A DNA stretch of 35,511 nt. Source: Opitutia bacterium (GTDB lineage Bacteria; Verrucomicrobiota; Verrucomicrobiia; Opitutales; UBA953). Shown piece by piece: positions 23,745 through 32,010 of this stretch. The notes below the pieces were generated by a model. It did not search any database. It had not been told where the DNA came from and saw nothing but the letters and a program-made list of their open reading frames with translations. How positions within the stretch are numbered: position 1 is the first letter of the stretch; every line of letters begins with the position of its first letter. The translations under genes and the position numbers were made by a program. The stretch covers positions 1 through 35,511 of the forward strand of contig CANGRI010000007.1 of NCBI GenBank assembly GCA_947456525.1. Reading direction: 5' to 3'.

Positions 23745-24287
23745 ATGTCCGCCCTTAAAAAGAAGACCAAGAAGACCTCCGCCAAGCCTGCCGCCAAGGC
23801 GCGCCCATCCGGCAAGTCCGCCAAGCCGGCCGCCCGTTCGGTCCGCCCGGCCCGCCGCGTCATTCCTGCGGTCCCTCCGCTGAAGGCCAAGAGCCGTGGC
23901 GAGAAGGCTGCCGCCAAGCCGATGGTGGTCCTGCCCAAACTGCCGACGCACCTCGTCGCCGCCCTGCGCGCGCTGGATGACAAGAAGGCCGTCGAGATCC
24001 GCGTCCTGGAGATGGGCCAGATTTCTTCCGTCGCCGACTTCCTCGTGATCGCGACCGGCACTTCCGAGCCTCACCTGCGCGCCTTGCGCATCGCCCTCGA
24101 GCAGGCGCTCGACGAATGCGGCGTGACCTCCCGCTCCGAATCCCAGCGCGACAGCGGCTGGTCGGTGGTCGACGCCTTTGACGTCCTCTTCCACGTCTTC
24201 CGCGACGACATCCGCAAGAGCTACGCCCTGGAAGCCCTCTGGAAGGACGGACTGGACATCCCGGTCTCGGCCATCCTGAAGGCCTGA
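23745..24287 (+). CDS. rsfS: Ribosomal silencing factor with lysine/alanine/proline-rich N-terminal tail
   Basis: 180 residues, versus about 105-120 for ordinary RsfS. Residues about 70-175 are the RsfS/Iojap domain (VEIRVLEMGQISSVADFLVIATGTSEPHLRA split over two strands, then GWSVVDAFDVLFHVF). This domain binds ribosomal protein uL14 and blocks subunit joining in starvation. The first 65 or so residues are very basic, rich in Lys, Ala, Pro and Arg (KKKTKKTSAKPAAKARP at the start), resembling a histone-H1-like tail; it is probably disordered and may bind RNA. It starts two bases after nadD. The RsfS call is confident; the role of the tail is unknown. Confidence 0.92.
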   Translation: MSALKKKTKKTSAKPAAKARPSGKSAKPAARSVRPARRVIPAVPPLKAKSRGEKAAAKPMVVLPKLPTHLVAALRALDDKKAVEIRVLEMGQISSVADFLVIATGTSEPHLRALRIALEQALDECGVTSRSESQRDSGWSVVDAFDVLFHVFRDDIRKSYALEALWKDGLDIPVSAILKA

Positions 24288-24306
24288 GCGGAAAGCAAGT
24301 ACTCGG

Positions 24307-24383
24307 TGGTGGTAGTGGGCAGGATCGAACTGCCGACCTAGGGCTTATGAGTCCCTCGCTCTAACCAACTGAGCTACACTACC
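24307..24383 (-). tRNA. tRNA with CAT anticodon (tRNA-Met, or tRNA-Ile2)
   Basis: A 77-base cloverleaf on the minus strand: acceptor GGTAGTG/CACTACC, D-stem GCTC/GAGC with loop AGTTGGTTA, anticodon loop CTCATAA, a five-base variable loop, T-stem GGCAG/CTGCC with loop TTCGATC, discriminator A and an encoded CCA. The last anticodon-stem pair is an A-G mismatch. CAT is read as elongator methionine or, after lysidine modification, isoleucine; the sequence alone does not decide. It is not an obvious initiator (acceptor 1-72 is a G-C pair). Confidence 0.92.
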
Positions 24384-24441
24384 GAAAACCGAGTTCGGTC
24401 AGTCCAGCCAAGCCCCCTTAGCTCGTCAAGCCGATTGAGGC

Positions 24442-25065
24442 TCAGGGGCGGGTATGGACCAGGATCCAGAAGCACCAGAGCCAAAGCACATAGCCCAGGC
24501 AGGCGAGCAGGACGGCCAGGTTGGCCTGGGTCTGCCGAATCTCCGAAAGGCCTTCCTGGTCGAGCGTCTTGCCGACCTTGCGGACGTAGGCGATCGGCAG
24601 GAAGCAGCCGATGGCGGTGGTGAAAGCCAGCAAGATGAAGAGGGAGATCGGCTGGGTGTCGGGCGAGACCTTCTGCCAAGCGTAGACCAGCAGCGCGAAG
24701 AGCGGCGGCAGGAGGAAGGTCGAGCCGCACCAGAGATAGCCTTCGCGCACGGTGCGCTCGAGCGATTCGCCGGCGGCGTTGCGTCCGGTTTCCGGCGACA
24801 GCGTATCACCGAGGGGAAGTTCCGCGCCGGGCGGAGGCGGGGCGTCGGCGCCGAGCCCGGAGGTCTCGGCTGAGACGGTCGCCGGCGCACGGGTCAGGCC
24901 GATGGCGCGGAAGTAGTCGCGCACCGTCATCCAGGAGCCGTCGACTTCGATATTGTGCAGGAGGCTGATCTCGCCGGCGCGGAGCATTTCGCTCACGCGG
25001 TTCAAAGGGAAGGGGCCGGTGATCGCGCCTTTCCAGCGGAGACGGAATTGGGTGGGGCGTGACAT
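24442..25065 (-). CDS. GYF-domain membrane protein, last gene of the GTPase operon
   Basis: 207 residues. Residues 5-56 form a GYF_2-like domain (FRLRWKGAITGPFPLNRVSEML, read as two pieces around the GPF turn, then VDGSWMTVRDYF). A Pro/Ala-rich linker follows, then three transmembrane helices at about 109-131, 139-160 and 181-203. The GYF domain should face the cytoplasm and could bind a partner peptide, for example a Pro-rich linker of the GAP1-like protein encoded upstream. The start lies three bases after the stop of the 982-residue gene. It is probably a membrane adaptor of the GTPase system; no direct functional evidence. Confidence 0.72.
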   Translation of the reverse strand: MSRPTQFRLRWKGAITGPFPLNRVSEMLRAGEISLLHNIEVDGSWMTVRDYFRAIGLTRAPATVSAETSGLGADAPPPPGAELPLGDTLSPETGRNAAGESLERTVREGYLWCGSTFLLPPLFALLVYAWQKVSPDTQPISLFILLAFTTAIGCFLPIAYVRKVGKTLDQEGLSEIRQTQANLAVLLACLGYVLWLWCFWILVHTRP

Positions 25066-25068
25066 CGT

Positions 25069-28017
25069 TCAGAGATCCCGGCCTTGGAGGAGGGTTTCCC
25101 AGCCGCCGTCGGGCGCGAGCAATCCTTTCGGGATGCCGGCGGCCTGCGCGGCTTCGGCGACGGTGCCGGGATAGCGCAGCAGCGGGGTGAGGGGGGCGGC
25201 TTCGGCGACGCGCTTGACCTCGCCGTCGTCGCCGACGCGGAAGAGCACGGTGGCCTTGCCTTCGTTATCGAGGCCGTAGAGGGCGCTGCCCTTGATCGTC
25301 TCACGCAAGGCGGGCGTGCCATCGCGTCCGACCATGCCGGCGAAGATTAGCTTGCGGTTGCGGAGGGCGGAGAAGGTCGCGCGCCAGAAGCGGGCTTCCT
25401 CGGCGTAGCCGGCGCCGCCGGGGGGCGTGAGGAAGGCGCGCAGCTCGATCTGGATGTCGGCCCACTTGTCCTTGAAGAGGTAGTCGTAGGGGCGAAGGGA
25501 GTTCTGCGTGATGCGTCGCAGCTGGTCCGCGTCCCGCTGGGCGGAAGGCGAGAAGATCAGGCCCCAGGCGTCGGGCCTGGTGGTGGCGAGCCTGTAGAGT
25601 TCCTGGAGCTGATAGGCGCGCAGTTCCGGGTAGGGCGAATCGCTCCGGCGGATGCGGTCCATCGTCCGGATGAGCGGTTCGAGCAGCTTGCCAGACTTCG
25701 GGTCCTGGAAGCGGCTGACCTGACGGATGAAGCCCAGTTCGTTGATCGTGGCGGGGGTGGCCAGTTCCTCGCCGGAGCGGACGCCATTGTTGAACTCGCG
25801 GCGGCTCCACGTCGTCTCGACCACCGCGCCGTCGCGGTTGAGCTCCCTGGCCTTCTGGAAGAATTCGAAGCCGTCGGAGATGGCCTTCTTGCTTTCCGCG
25901 ATCTCGCCGACGATCAGGACCGCGCGGCCCTGCGTGATGCCGCGGATCGAATACAGGTTGAGGGTGTAGCGACGCAGCGACTCGGAGAGCGACGTGTCGG
26001 AGAGCTGACGCAGGCCGCGCTGTTCGACGTCGGTGAGCGTCGCGGGATTGAAGGCGCCGGTCGGGTCGGCCGTCGTGGCGGCGTCCCACATCGCGCCGAC
26101 GCGAGGGGCGAGAGCGCTGCGGGGCAGCGCCTGGAGCGTGGGCGCGCGGGTGAAGACGAAGGAGGCGCGTCCGCTGAGGTCGGATTTCTCTCCCGCCGTA
26201 TTGGCCGCGGTGTCGGCGAGGGCCGCGAGGTAGCCGTTGAGGTCGGCCGCCTTGGAGAGGTTGCGGAGGGCGGCGATCGTCTTGCGTTCGCCGGACAGGC
26301 GGAGTTCGGCGCGGTCGGCGGTGGCGAGGTAGCCGTCCAGGTCCTTGTCCTTGGCGTCGGCCAGCGTCTTGAGCAGTACGCGCAGGTGTTCCAAGGCTTC
26401 GGCGGCCTTGGTGAGGTCGGTCGCGTTCTCTTCGCCCATCGCCTTGTTGAGCACGGCGATCTGGACGGCGACGTCGTTGCGGGTGCGGTCTAGGAACTGA
26501 CGGCAGGCGGAGAGCAGCGTCTCGGGTTCGGGCAGGATGGCTTTGAGTTTCGTCTGCAACGTGCCGCCGACATGGTTGAATTCCTGGAGGTACTTCGTGG
26601 CGCGGCTTTCGGTCTCGGCGACGTTGCCGAGGGTGAGGCCTTGCTTGCGGCGGTCGGCCAAGGCGAGCGCCTCGAGCCGCAGGCGCTGCTCGTCGGCGGT
26701 CTGGCTGGTAAGCCGTTCGCGCAGCGGGATCGTCTGCGCCTTGCGGGCTGCCTGGTCGGCGGCGGACAGGCCGCCTTTCTCGAATTCGGCGAGCGCGGCG
26801 AGGGCGGCGGGATGGTCGTAGAGTTCGATCAGGCGGGAAGCCTCGGAGAAGCGGTCGCGCGATTCCTCTTCCTGCGTCTTCAGGAAGTTCCAGTAGACGA
26901 CGCCGGCGATCAGCAGGAGGAGGCCGCCGACCCAGGACGTCGTCATCACCATGTAGCGGCGGTTGAGCCGGGTGCGCGTGTTCTGGCGCAGGGCGCGGGC
27001 TTCGCGGAGGAGGCCTTCGGGCAGGCGGTCTTCCTGCGGGGTCGCGCGCTCCAGCCAGGAGGTGAGGCGGACGATGAGGATGGCCGGCGAGGAGCCGCGG
27101 GCGGCTTCCTGCTGGAGGATCGTCCACTCGTCATTGAGGCTTTCCAACGCCGCGCGCTGGGAAGCCTCGGCTTCGGAGGCGGCGGCGAGTTCGCCGGCCC
27201 AGGCTTCGAGCCCGGCGATCTGCGCGACCGCATCTTCCGGGAGGGTGAGCTGATGGTCGCGTTCGAGCGAGCGGACGCGGCCGAGGGACGCGGCACAGGC
27301 CTCCCAGTGGCCGCCGGCGCGCGCTTCCGCGGCTTGGGCGACGAGGCCGGCGACCTGTTCGGCGGCCTTGGAGCGCAACCAGGCGACGCGACGGGAAAGG
27401 GCGTCGTCCCAGCGCGGTTCGCCGGCGAGGTCGTTGGCGCCGAATCGTTCCATCCGGTTCATCAGCTCGACGGCTTCTTCGGCGCGCCCTTCGGCGAAGA
27501 ACGTCGCCACCTTGCCGAGCGACTCACGGAGGAACTTGGCGGAGAGGCGGGCGAGTTCGGAGCGGGCGTTCGGGTCGTCCGGATTGATGCGGACGATAGA
27601 GCGCAGTACGGAGAGGGCGCGATCTTCCTCGCGGCGCCGGATGGCGTCGCGGTAGTCGCGGTAAAGCGGATGGCTCTCGCCGATCTCTCGGCCGTAGAGT
27701 CCTTCGACGGCGAGGACGTGCTGGCCGTCGAGCGGGAACCCGGCGGGCAGGCCGCGTTCGCGGCACAGCGCGTTCCAGCGGTCGGATTCGGCGAAGCTGA
27801 GCATCGCGCACAGCCCGAGGAGGTCGGGGTCGGATTCGGCTGACTGGAACGCCGCATGCTCGTTGCCGCTGCGTACGAGGGTCGCGCACTGTTCGAGCCG
27901 TTCGCGGGCGCGTTGGCAAAGGGCGGCGTACTCGCCGGCCAAGGAGCGAGCCTCAAGGTCGGGCGTGCCTAGTTCGAGCTGGCCGCGGATGCGGGCGATG
28001 AGGCGTTCGACCTGCAT
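25069..28017 (-). CDS. Large single-span membrane protein of the GTPase operon, unknown family
   Basis: 982 residues; I do not recognise a named family. Residues 1-350 are mostly helical and likely cytoplasmic, with TPR-like or coiled-coil character. One transmembrane helix lies at about 356-376 (TSWVGGLLLLIAGVVYW), preceded by arginines, which predicts N-in, C-out topology. About 600 residues then lie outside, first helical (residues about 380-600), then a more globular C-terminus with KLIFAGMVGRDG and a final GLLAPDGGWETLL. It starts three bases after the stop of the GAP1-like gene and is followed three bases later by the GYF gene, so it is a core component of the operon. It could be a scaffold or effector spanning the envelope. 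Confidence 0.75.
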   Translation of the reverse strand: MQVERLIARIRGQLELGTPDLEARSLAGEYAALCQRARERLEQCATLVRSGNEHAAFQSAESDPDLLGLCAMLSFAESDRWNALCRERGLPAGFPLDGQHVLAVEGLYGREIGESHPLYRDYRDAIRRREEDRALSVLRSIVRINPDDPNARSELARLSAKFLRESLGKVATFFAEGRAEEAVELMNRMERFGANDLAGEPRWDDALSRRVAWLRSKAAEQVAGLVAQAAEARAGGHWEACAASLGRVRSLERDHQLTLPEDAVAQIAGLEAWAGELAAASEAEASQRAALESLNDEWTILQQEAARGSSPAILIVRLTSWLERATPQEDRLPEGLLREARALRQNTRTRLNRRYMVMTTSWVGGLLLLIAGVVYWNFLKTQEEESRDRFSEASRLIELYDHPAALAALAEFEKGGLSAADQAARKAQTIPLRERLTSQTADEQRLRLEALALADRRKQGLTLGNVAETESRATKYLQEFNHVGGTLQTKLKAILPEPETLLSACRQFLDRTRNDVAVQIAVLNKAMGEENATDLTKAAEALEHLRVLLKTLADAKDKDLDGYLATADRAELRLSGERKTIAALRNLSKAADLNGYLAALADTAANTAGEKSDLSGRASFVFTRAPTLQALPRSALAPRVGAMWDAATTADPTGAFNPATLTDVEQRGLRQLSDTSLSESLRRYTLNLYSIRGITQGRAVLIVGEIAESKKAISDGFEFFQKARELNRDGAVVETTWSRREFNNGVRSGEELATPATINELGFIRQVSRFQDPKSGKLLEPLIRTMDRIRRSDSPYPELRAYQLQELYRLATTRPDAWGLIFSPSAQRDADQLRRITQNSLRPYDYLFKDKWADIQIELRAFLTPPGGAGYAEEARFWRATFSALRNRKLIFAGMVGRDGTPALRETIKGSALYGLDNEGKATVLFRVGDDGEVKRVAEAAPLTPLLRYPGTVAEAAQAAGIPKGLLAPDGGWETLLQGRDL

Positions 28018-28020
28018 GGA

Positions 28021-30156
28021 TCAACGGAACTCGATGAGGCGCGGGCCGGCGGCGCCGTTGGCGTCGATGGCCTGGACGGACCAGGGGGCGCCGGCCTGCA
28101 GCAGCTTGCCTTCCTTGAACAGGCGGCGGCGGTTGGCGATCACGTCATAGGGCGGGGTGCCGGGGCCTTGCTTGGATTCGAGGCGGATGATGTCGGTCTC
28201 GAGCACCGAACGCGTGGCGCGGATCGAAGGCAGGTCGCGGTCCGGGAACTCGTGGCCTTCGGGGTAGAGGCCTGCGGAGCCGTTGACCCAGATGAAGGCG
28301 TTCACGGCGCTTTCGGCCCAGGCGGCCGGCCGGATCACGCCGGTGTCGGTATCCAGGATCAGCGCGTCCTTGCCGAGGTTGAGCGGTTGGAACGTCCTGA
28401 GGTCGCCGATGAGCGCGAAGCACTGGCGTTCGCCTTTCGGGAGCACGACTTCGATCAGGCGGTTGGCGCCGGCGCGCGCGCCATCCGCCGTGGGGAAGTT
28501 GAGCGAGACCTCGCTGCGACGGTTGGTGATGCCGATACCGATGGCGGGAAGCTTGCCGGGTTCGGGGGTCGATTCGATCCAGGTGGCCTGGGCGGTGCGA
28601 CGGATCTCGGCGCTGAGGAATTTCGTCCGTTCGTCGCGCAGGTGGGGGGTCGTCAGCGGCAGCAGGCGGATGCGAGCCTGCACCGATTCGCGTTGGGTCG
28701 CCCCGGTCGACTCGACGAACTTGGTGATCTGGTCGGCCGCCGCGCGGGACAGGGGGAAGTCCGCCTGTGAGGGCGTGTTCTGGCCGGTCTCGCCGGTGCG
28801 CCATTCGCCCGGGATGAGCATCGTCGGACGCACTTCGATGGCCGTCAGCGATTGGGCGCGTTCCAGCGCGGCCTGAAGGGCTTTCCATGCGTCGTTCTTC
28901 GGGACGTCGATCTCGGCGCCGACACGGATGGCTTCCTTCGCTTCCTCGATGACGCCTTGGAGGGTCTTGGGCGAGTCGAGGATGCCCGCGCGATCGAGGC
29001 GCGCGACGAGCTGCTTGGTCGCGCTGGCGGAATACTCCTTCAGGATGCGCGGTAGGACCTGCTCGCGGTAGTTGCGGCTGAAGCTCGGGGAGAGCGAGCT
29101 CATCTCGATCCAGCGCTTGGCGGCGCCGACGAAGTCGTCGGCTTCCATCAGGCTCTGCACTTCGGTGAGGGCGCTGTTGGCCTTCAGGATATCTTCGGCC
29201 TTGGCCGTGTCGGCCGTGGGCGCGGGCGGTTTCACTTCGACGACGGGCGCGGGAGCGCGGGTGTCGCCGCCGCGGTTCAGGAGGAAGAGTCCGGCGGCGC
29301 CGGCGAGGAGAACGATGACGCCGCCGATGATCCAGGCGGTCGAACCGTTGCCTGAAGCGTTGGCACCGGTCGAGGCGGCGGGTCGGCGCTGCGCCTGCGC
29401 CGGTGCGCCCTTGGGCGAGGTGAGTCCGGCCGCGGCCTGGCGCGCGATGTCACCTGAGGGAGCGGGCAAGGATTTCGCGGTCGTGAAATCGATGGTCGCC
29501 GCGGAAGCGGTCGAATGCGCCGCCCAGAGGAAGCCGTCGGATCCGGTGGTCGTGGCGTCTGTCGTGAACGTCGCGGCCCACGAGGATTTGCCGAGGAGGG
29601 CCGACGCTTCCGCCAGCAGGCGGAGGAGCCGGAGCGTCTCGGGCGGATTGAGCAGGCCGGCCGCGGCGGGTCCGGAGGCGTTGACCAGCCACGCGGCTTT
29701 CGCGCCGGTGCCGGTCTCTTCGCGCCAGGTGATCGCAGGCGTCAGGGGCGTCTGGCTTTCCAGCTGCAAAGGCCGGTCTTCGCCGTCGAGCCAGGTGGGG
29801 GCTCCGGTCCATTCGTTGCGCCAGCCTTTCCAGCGGCCGGCGATCGCGGCCGGCGGAGGCAGGACGGAGGCTTCTTCGAGCGAGAAGATGAGGTGATGCG
29901 CGAGGCGGTTGTCGCGCTGCGTGTAATCGAGGCCGCGCGCGACGAAGCGCGAGAGCACGTACCAGTTCTTGCCGCCGGCCTCGAGCAGGCGGAACGTGAA
30001 GGTCTCGCCTTCCGGCTTCTCGTGGGGAGTGCCGACGGATTCGAGCAGCTGCGCGAGGCGGTCGGGGATGGCGCGGTGGCGGGCGATGGTGCAATAGCCG
30101 CTGCGTCCGGGCGTGAGTCCCTGGGGCGCCGAAGTGAAGATAAGTTGGAGGGGCAT
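28021..30156 (-). CDS. GAP1-N2-like GTPase-associated protein with one membrane span
   Basis: 711 residues from ATG 30156, which overlaps the GTPase stop as TGATG; an upstream ATG at 30216 lies inside the GTPase gene and before the homologous region. The first 125 or so residues (LQLIFTSAPQGLTPGRSGYC, then RLAHHLIFS) fit the N-terminal domain type 2 of GTPase-associated protein 1, known from modules with double-GTPases. A middle domain to about residue 220 follows, then a Pro/Ala-rich linker, a transmembrane helix (W275 to about 294) and some 415 residues probably outside, starting with helical repeats. GAP1 is predicted to pair with the DO-GTPase; a biochemical role has not been shown as far as I know. 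The family call is from memory of its motif. Confidence 0.72.
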   Translation of the reverse strand: MPLQLIFTSAPQGLTPGRSGYCTIARHRAIPDRLAQLLESVGTPHEKPEGETFTFRLLEAGGKNWYVLSRFVARGLDYTQRDNRLAHHLIFSLEEASVLPPPAAIAGRWKGWRNEWTGAPTWLDGEDRPLQLESQTPLTPAITWREETGTGAKAAWLVNASGPAAAGLLNPPETLRLLRLLAEASALLGKSSWAATFTTDATTTGSDGFLWAAHSTASAATIDFTTAKSLPAPSGDIARQAAAGLTSPKGAPAQAQRRPAASTGANASGNGSTAWIIGGVIVLLAGAAGLFLLNRGGDTRAPAPVVEVKPPAPTADTAKAEDILKANSALTEVQSLMEADDFVGAAKRWIEMSSLSPSFSRNYREQVLPRILKEYSASATKQLVARLDRAGILDSPKTLQGVIEEAKEAIRVGAEIDVPKNDAWKALQAALERAQSLTAIEVRPTMLIPGEWRTGETGQNTPSQADFPLSRAAADQITKFVESTGATQRESVQARIRLLPLTTPHLRDERTKFLSAEIRRTAQATWIESTPEPGKLPAIGIGITNRRSEVSLNFPTADGARAGANRLIEVVLPKGERQCFALIGDLRTFQPLNLGKDALILDTDTGVIRPAAWAESAVNAFIWVNGSAGLYPEGHEFPDRDLPSIRATRSVLETDIIRLESKQGPGTPPYDVIANRRRLFKEGKLLQAGAPWSVQAIDANGAAGPRLIEFR

Positions 30157-31889
30157 CAGCGGGCTTGGTTTTCGGACGAGGGGAACATCGCCGGTGAGGC
30201 GAGGTGCATCAGCCAATAGAGGGGTTCTTCGACGTGCGCGGGTGCCAGGCGCTGCGGATCGGGGGCGATGCGCCCCTTGTTGAGTCCGGACTGGATCATC
30301 ACCGGGGTGTGTCCGAACGAAGTCGCGGCGAAGTAGCAGATCTGTTCGGCGAGCGACTCGGCCGAAGCGACGAGTCCGGGGCAGAGGGCGACGAGCACCT
30401 CGCGGACGCGGTCGGAGTTGCGGCGGACCGCGGCCAAGTCCAGCGTGCCCGCTTTGATCACGGGCTCCAGCGGCGAGCTCAGCAGTTTCTCCCAGGTGTC
30501 GGACTTGCCCACGACGAAGGCGAGCGGCGTCTTGATGCGTTCATCCTGCGCGAGTCCGAGCACGCGCTTCATCCGCGTCTCCATCTCGGCCAGGATGCTG
30601 TCCTGCTGGTCGATGCGTCCTTTCAGCGCGAGCTGCGGGTCTTCGACGCCGACGAGCCTGGCCTTGAAGCGGGTGTTGGCCGTGGGGTCGAAGAGGAAGA
30701 CCAGGCCGCTCGAGGTCGCGACGTGCATCGCGCCGGGCGAGTCATGGATGTCGATGCCGGGTTCGAAGTGTTCGCCGGCGTTGTCGTAAAGGATGACCGA
30801 GGTCTCGTTGCGCTGCTGGCCGGGGCGGCTGACCGAATAGATGAACGGGCGGGGCAGGGAGACCATGCGGCCGAGGCGCGGGAGCTTCTCGTATGTCGCG
30901 CCTTCGAGCGCGGTCTTGCCGAGCAGCGCGTCTTCCGGCGTGGCGGCCGAAAAGAGCGTGTTGCGCATCTGGTTGAGCAGCATGTTGCCGCTCGGGTCGC
31001 CGTCCTTGAACGCGAGGTTGAAGTCCTCGGGCAGCCTGTCCTGCAGCGTGCGCGTGAGCACCGCCAGGTAGTAGGACTTGCCGGCGCTGGGCGCGCCGAT
31101 GAGCGAGATGATGCGATGGGGACGGTCGAGGTAGCCGGGCGGCAGCTGGCGTCGGCAGTGCGGGCAGGCGATGTCGGTGCACGCCAGGCCCATCGGGTCG
31201 AGCGCGAGGCCCTGGTCGTTGAACCGCGTGGGCTGGAAGCGCAGGCGCGCGTCGGCTCCGAGGATCGGGTCGCCGCGCAGATCCTCATGGACCGCGATGC
31301 TCAGCGCGTCGCCGGCGTCGAAGCGTGTCCAGCAGACCGGACAGAGATGCGCTCCGCGATTCTGTTCGGCGGCGAGCTGGGCCTTGCCGCTCGGGCGGAC
31401 CGGGGTTTCTTCCGGCGGAGCGAGCAACGGGGCGATCTGCGAAAGGCTGAAGCCGACTTCGAGTCCTTGCGGCGTGCAGGCGAGGGTGTCGGTCGCTCGG
31501 CCCAGCTGTTGGGCGGCGTCGAGCAGGGCGCTGGGCGGGAACTCTCCGAGCTGATCGCCCGTCTGCGCGTCGAAGAGCACCCAGAGGTCCGTGCGGATGA
31601 AGGCGAAGTTGTTCTGGCCTTCCGGCGCGGCGACGAGCAGGGCGGCCGGAAGTTGGATCGTGGTCGCTTCGGTGACTTCGAGGCGTTGGCGAAGCAGGGC
31701 GCCGTTGACCAAGGCGGCGCCTTGGCCGGAGGGTTCGAGGGCGACGTTATCGCCGCTTTTGACCAGCGAAAGGGAGGGGTTGGGTCCGTCGCCGGGCAGG
31801 GCGGAAGGGAGGCTGTCGATGGACCCCCGGGCTCCGGTGAGGCAGTCCACCCAGGAGAGGGTGGGGCTTTTCTTGCTTAACGTGAACAT
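30156..31889 (-). CDS. Zinc-ribbon GTPase resembling the DO-GTPase2 family
   Basis: 577 residues from ATG 31889, preceded by GGAG; an in-frame ATG at 31988 would extend into the divergent promoter region. Residues 1-110 form a beta-rich domain, perhaps FHA-like (GQGAALVNGALLRQRL). A split zinc ribbon follows: CPVC (183-186) and CPHC (242-245) separated by an insert containing HEDLRGDPILGAD. The GTPase core has a P-loop GAPSAGKS (265-272), switch II DNAGE (369-373) and VGKSD (460-464) in the place of NKxD. The pattern matches the double-GTPase 2 proteins encoded beside GAP1. No membrane span; it probably acts at the membrane with its partners. The unusual G4 motif may alter nucleotide preference. 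It is the first gene of the four-gene operon. Confidence 0.78.
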   Translation of the reverse strand: MFTLSKKSPTLSWVDCLTGARGSIDSLPSALPGDGPNPSLSLVKSGDNVALEPSGQGAALVNGALLRQRLEVTEATTIQLPAALLVAAPEGQNNFAFIRTDLWVLFDAQTGDQLGEFPPSALLDAAQQLGRATDTLACTPQGLEVGFSLSQIAPLLAPPEETPVRPSGKAQLAAEQNRGAHLCPVCWTRFDAGDALSIAVHEDLRGDPILGADARLRFQPTRFNDQGLALDPMGLACTDIACPHCRRQLPPGYLDRPHRIISLIGAPSAGKSYYLAVLTRTLQDRLPEDFNLAFKDGDPSGNMLLNQMRNTLFSAATPEDALLGKTALEGATYEKLPRLGRMVSLPRPFIYSVSRPGQQRNETSVILYDNAGEHFEPGIDIHDSPGAMHVATSSGLVFLFDPTANTRFKARLVGVEDPQLALKGRIDQQDSILAEMETRMKRVLGLAQDERIKTPLAFVVGKSDTWEKLLSSPLEPVIKAGTLDLAAVRRNSDRVREVLVALCPGLVASAESLAEQICYFAATSFGHTPVMIQSGLNKGRIAPDPQRLAPAHVEEPLYWLMHLASPAMFPSSENQAR

Positions 31890-32010
31890 CGGCTCCGAGG
31901 TGGGGTCTGAAATAGGTTGATTAGCGAGGTCCAATTGTAAAGATATGTCACCACGATTGTAGGTCGACCCCCGACCTGTTTTCCTCACCCCCCTTAATCT
32001 TCACCCCCTC
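31890..32010. promoter_or_regulatory. Divergent control region between GTPase operon and sigma factor gene
   Basis: A 121-base AT-richer spacer. On the minus strand TTTACA (31939-31934 region) could serve the GTPase operon, but no good -10 box sits at the right distance. On the plus strand TTGATT at 31917-31922 precedes a weak TAAAGAT. It holds the hairpin at 31961-31977. Promoter assignments are tentative. Confidence 0.35.
31961..31977 (+). terminator. Terminator-like hairpin in the sigma factor leader
   Basis: AGGTCG and CGACCT with a five-base loop, followed on the plus strand by GTTTTCC. It lies 33 bases before the sigma factor ATG. Since no plus-strand gene ends upstream, it would sit in the leader of the sigma factor transcript and could attenuate it. 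Confidence 0.4.

Noticed and set aside
24307-24442. tRNA as the integration site of the GTPase operon
   Set aside because: The operon lies at the tRNA 5' side, no integrase or duplicated tRNA 3' end is seen, and base composition matches the flanks.
30204-31880. A 558-codon plus-strand open frame opposite the GTPase
   Set aside because: The minus strand holds the P-loop, zinc ribbon and TGATG coupling; the plus frame has no motif.
24442-31889. Type VI secretion or related contractile system
   Set aside because: No sheath, tube, spike, ClpV or baseplate genes are present; only a GTPase plus single-span proteins.
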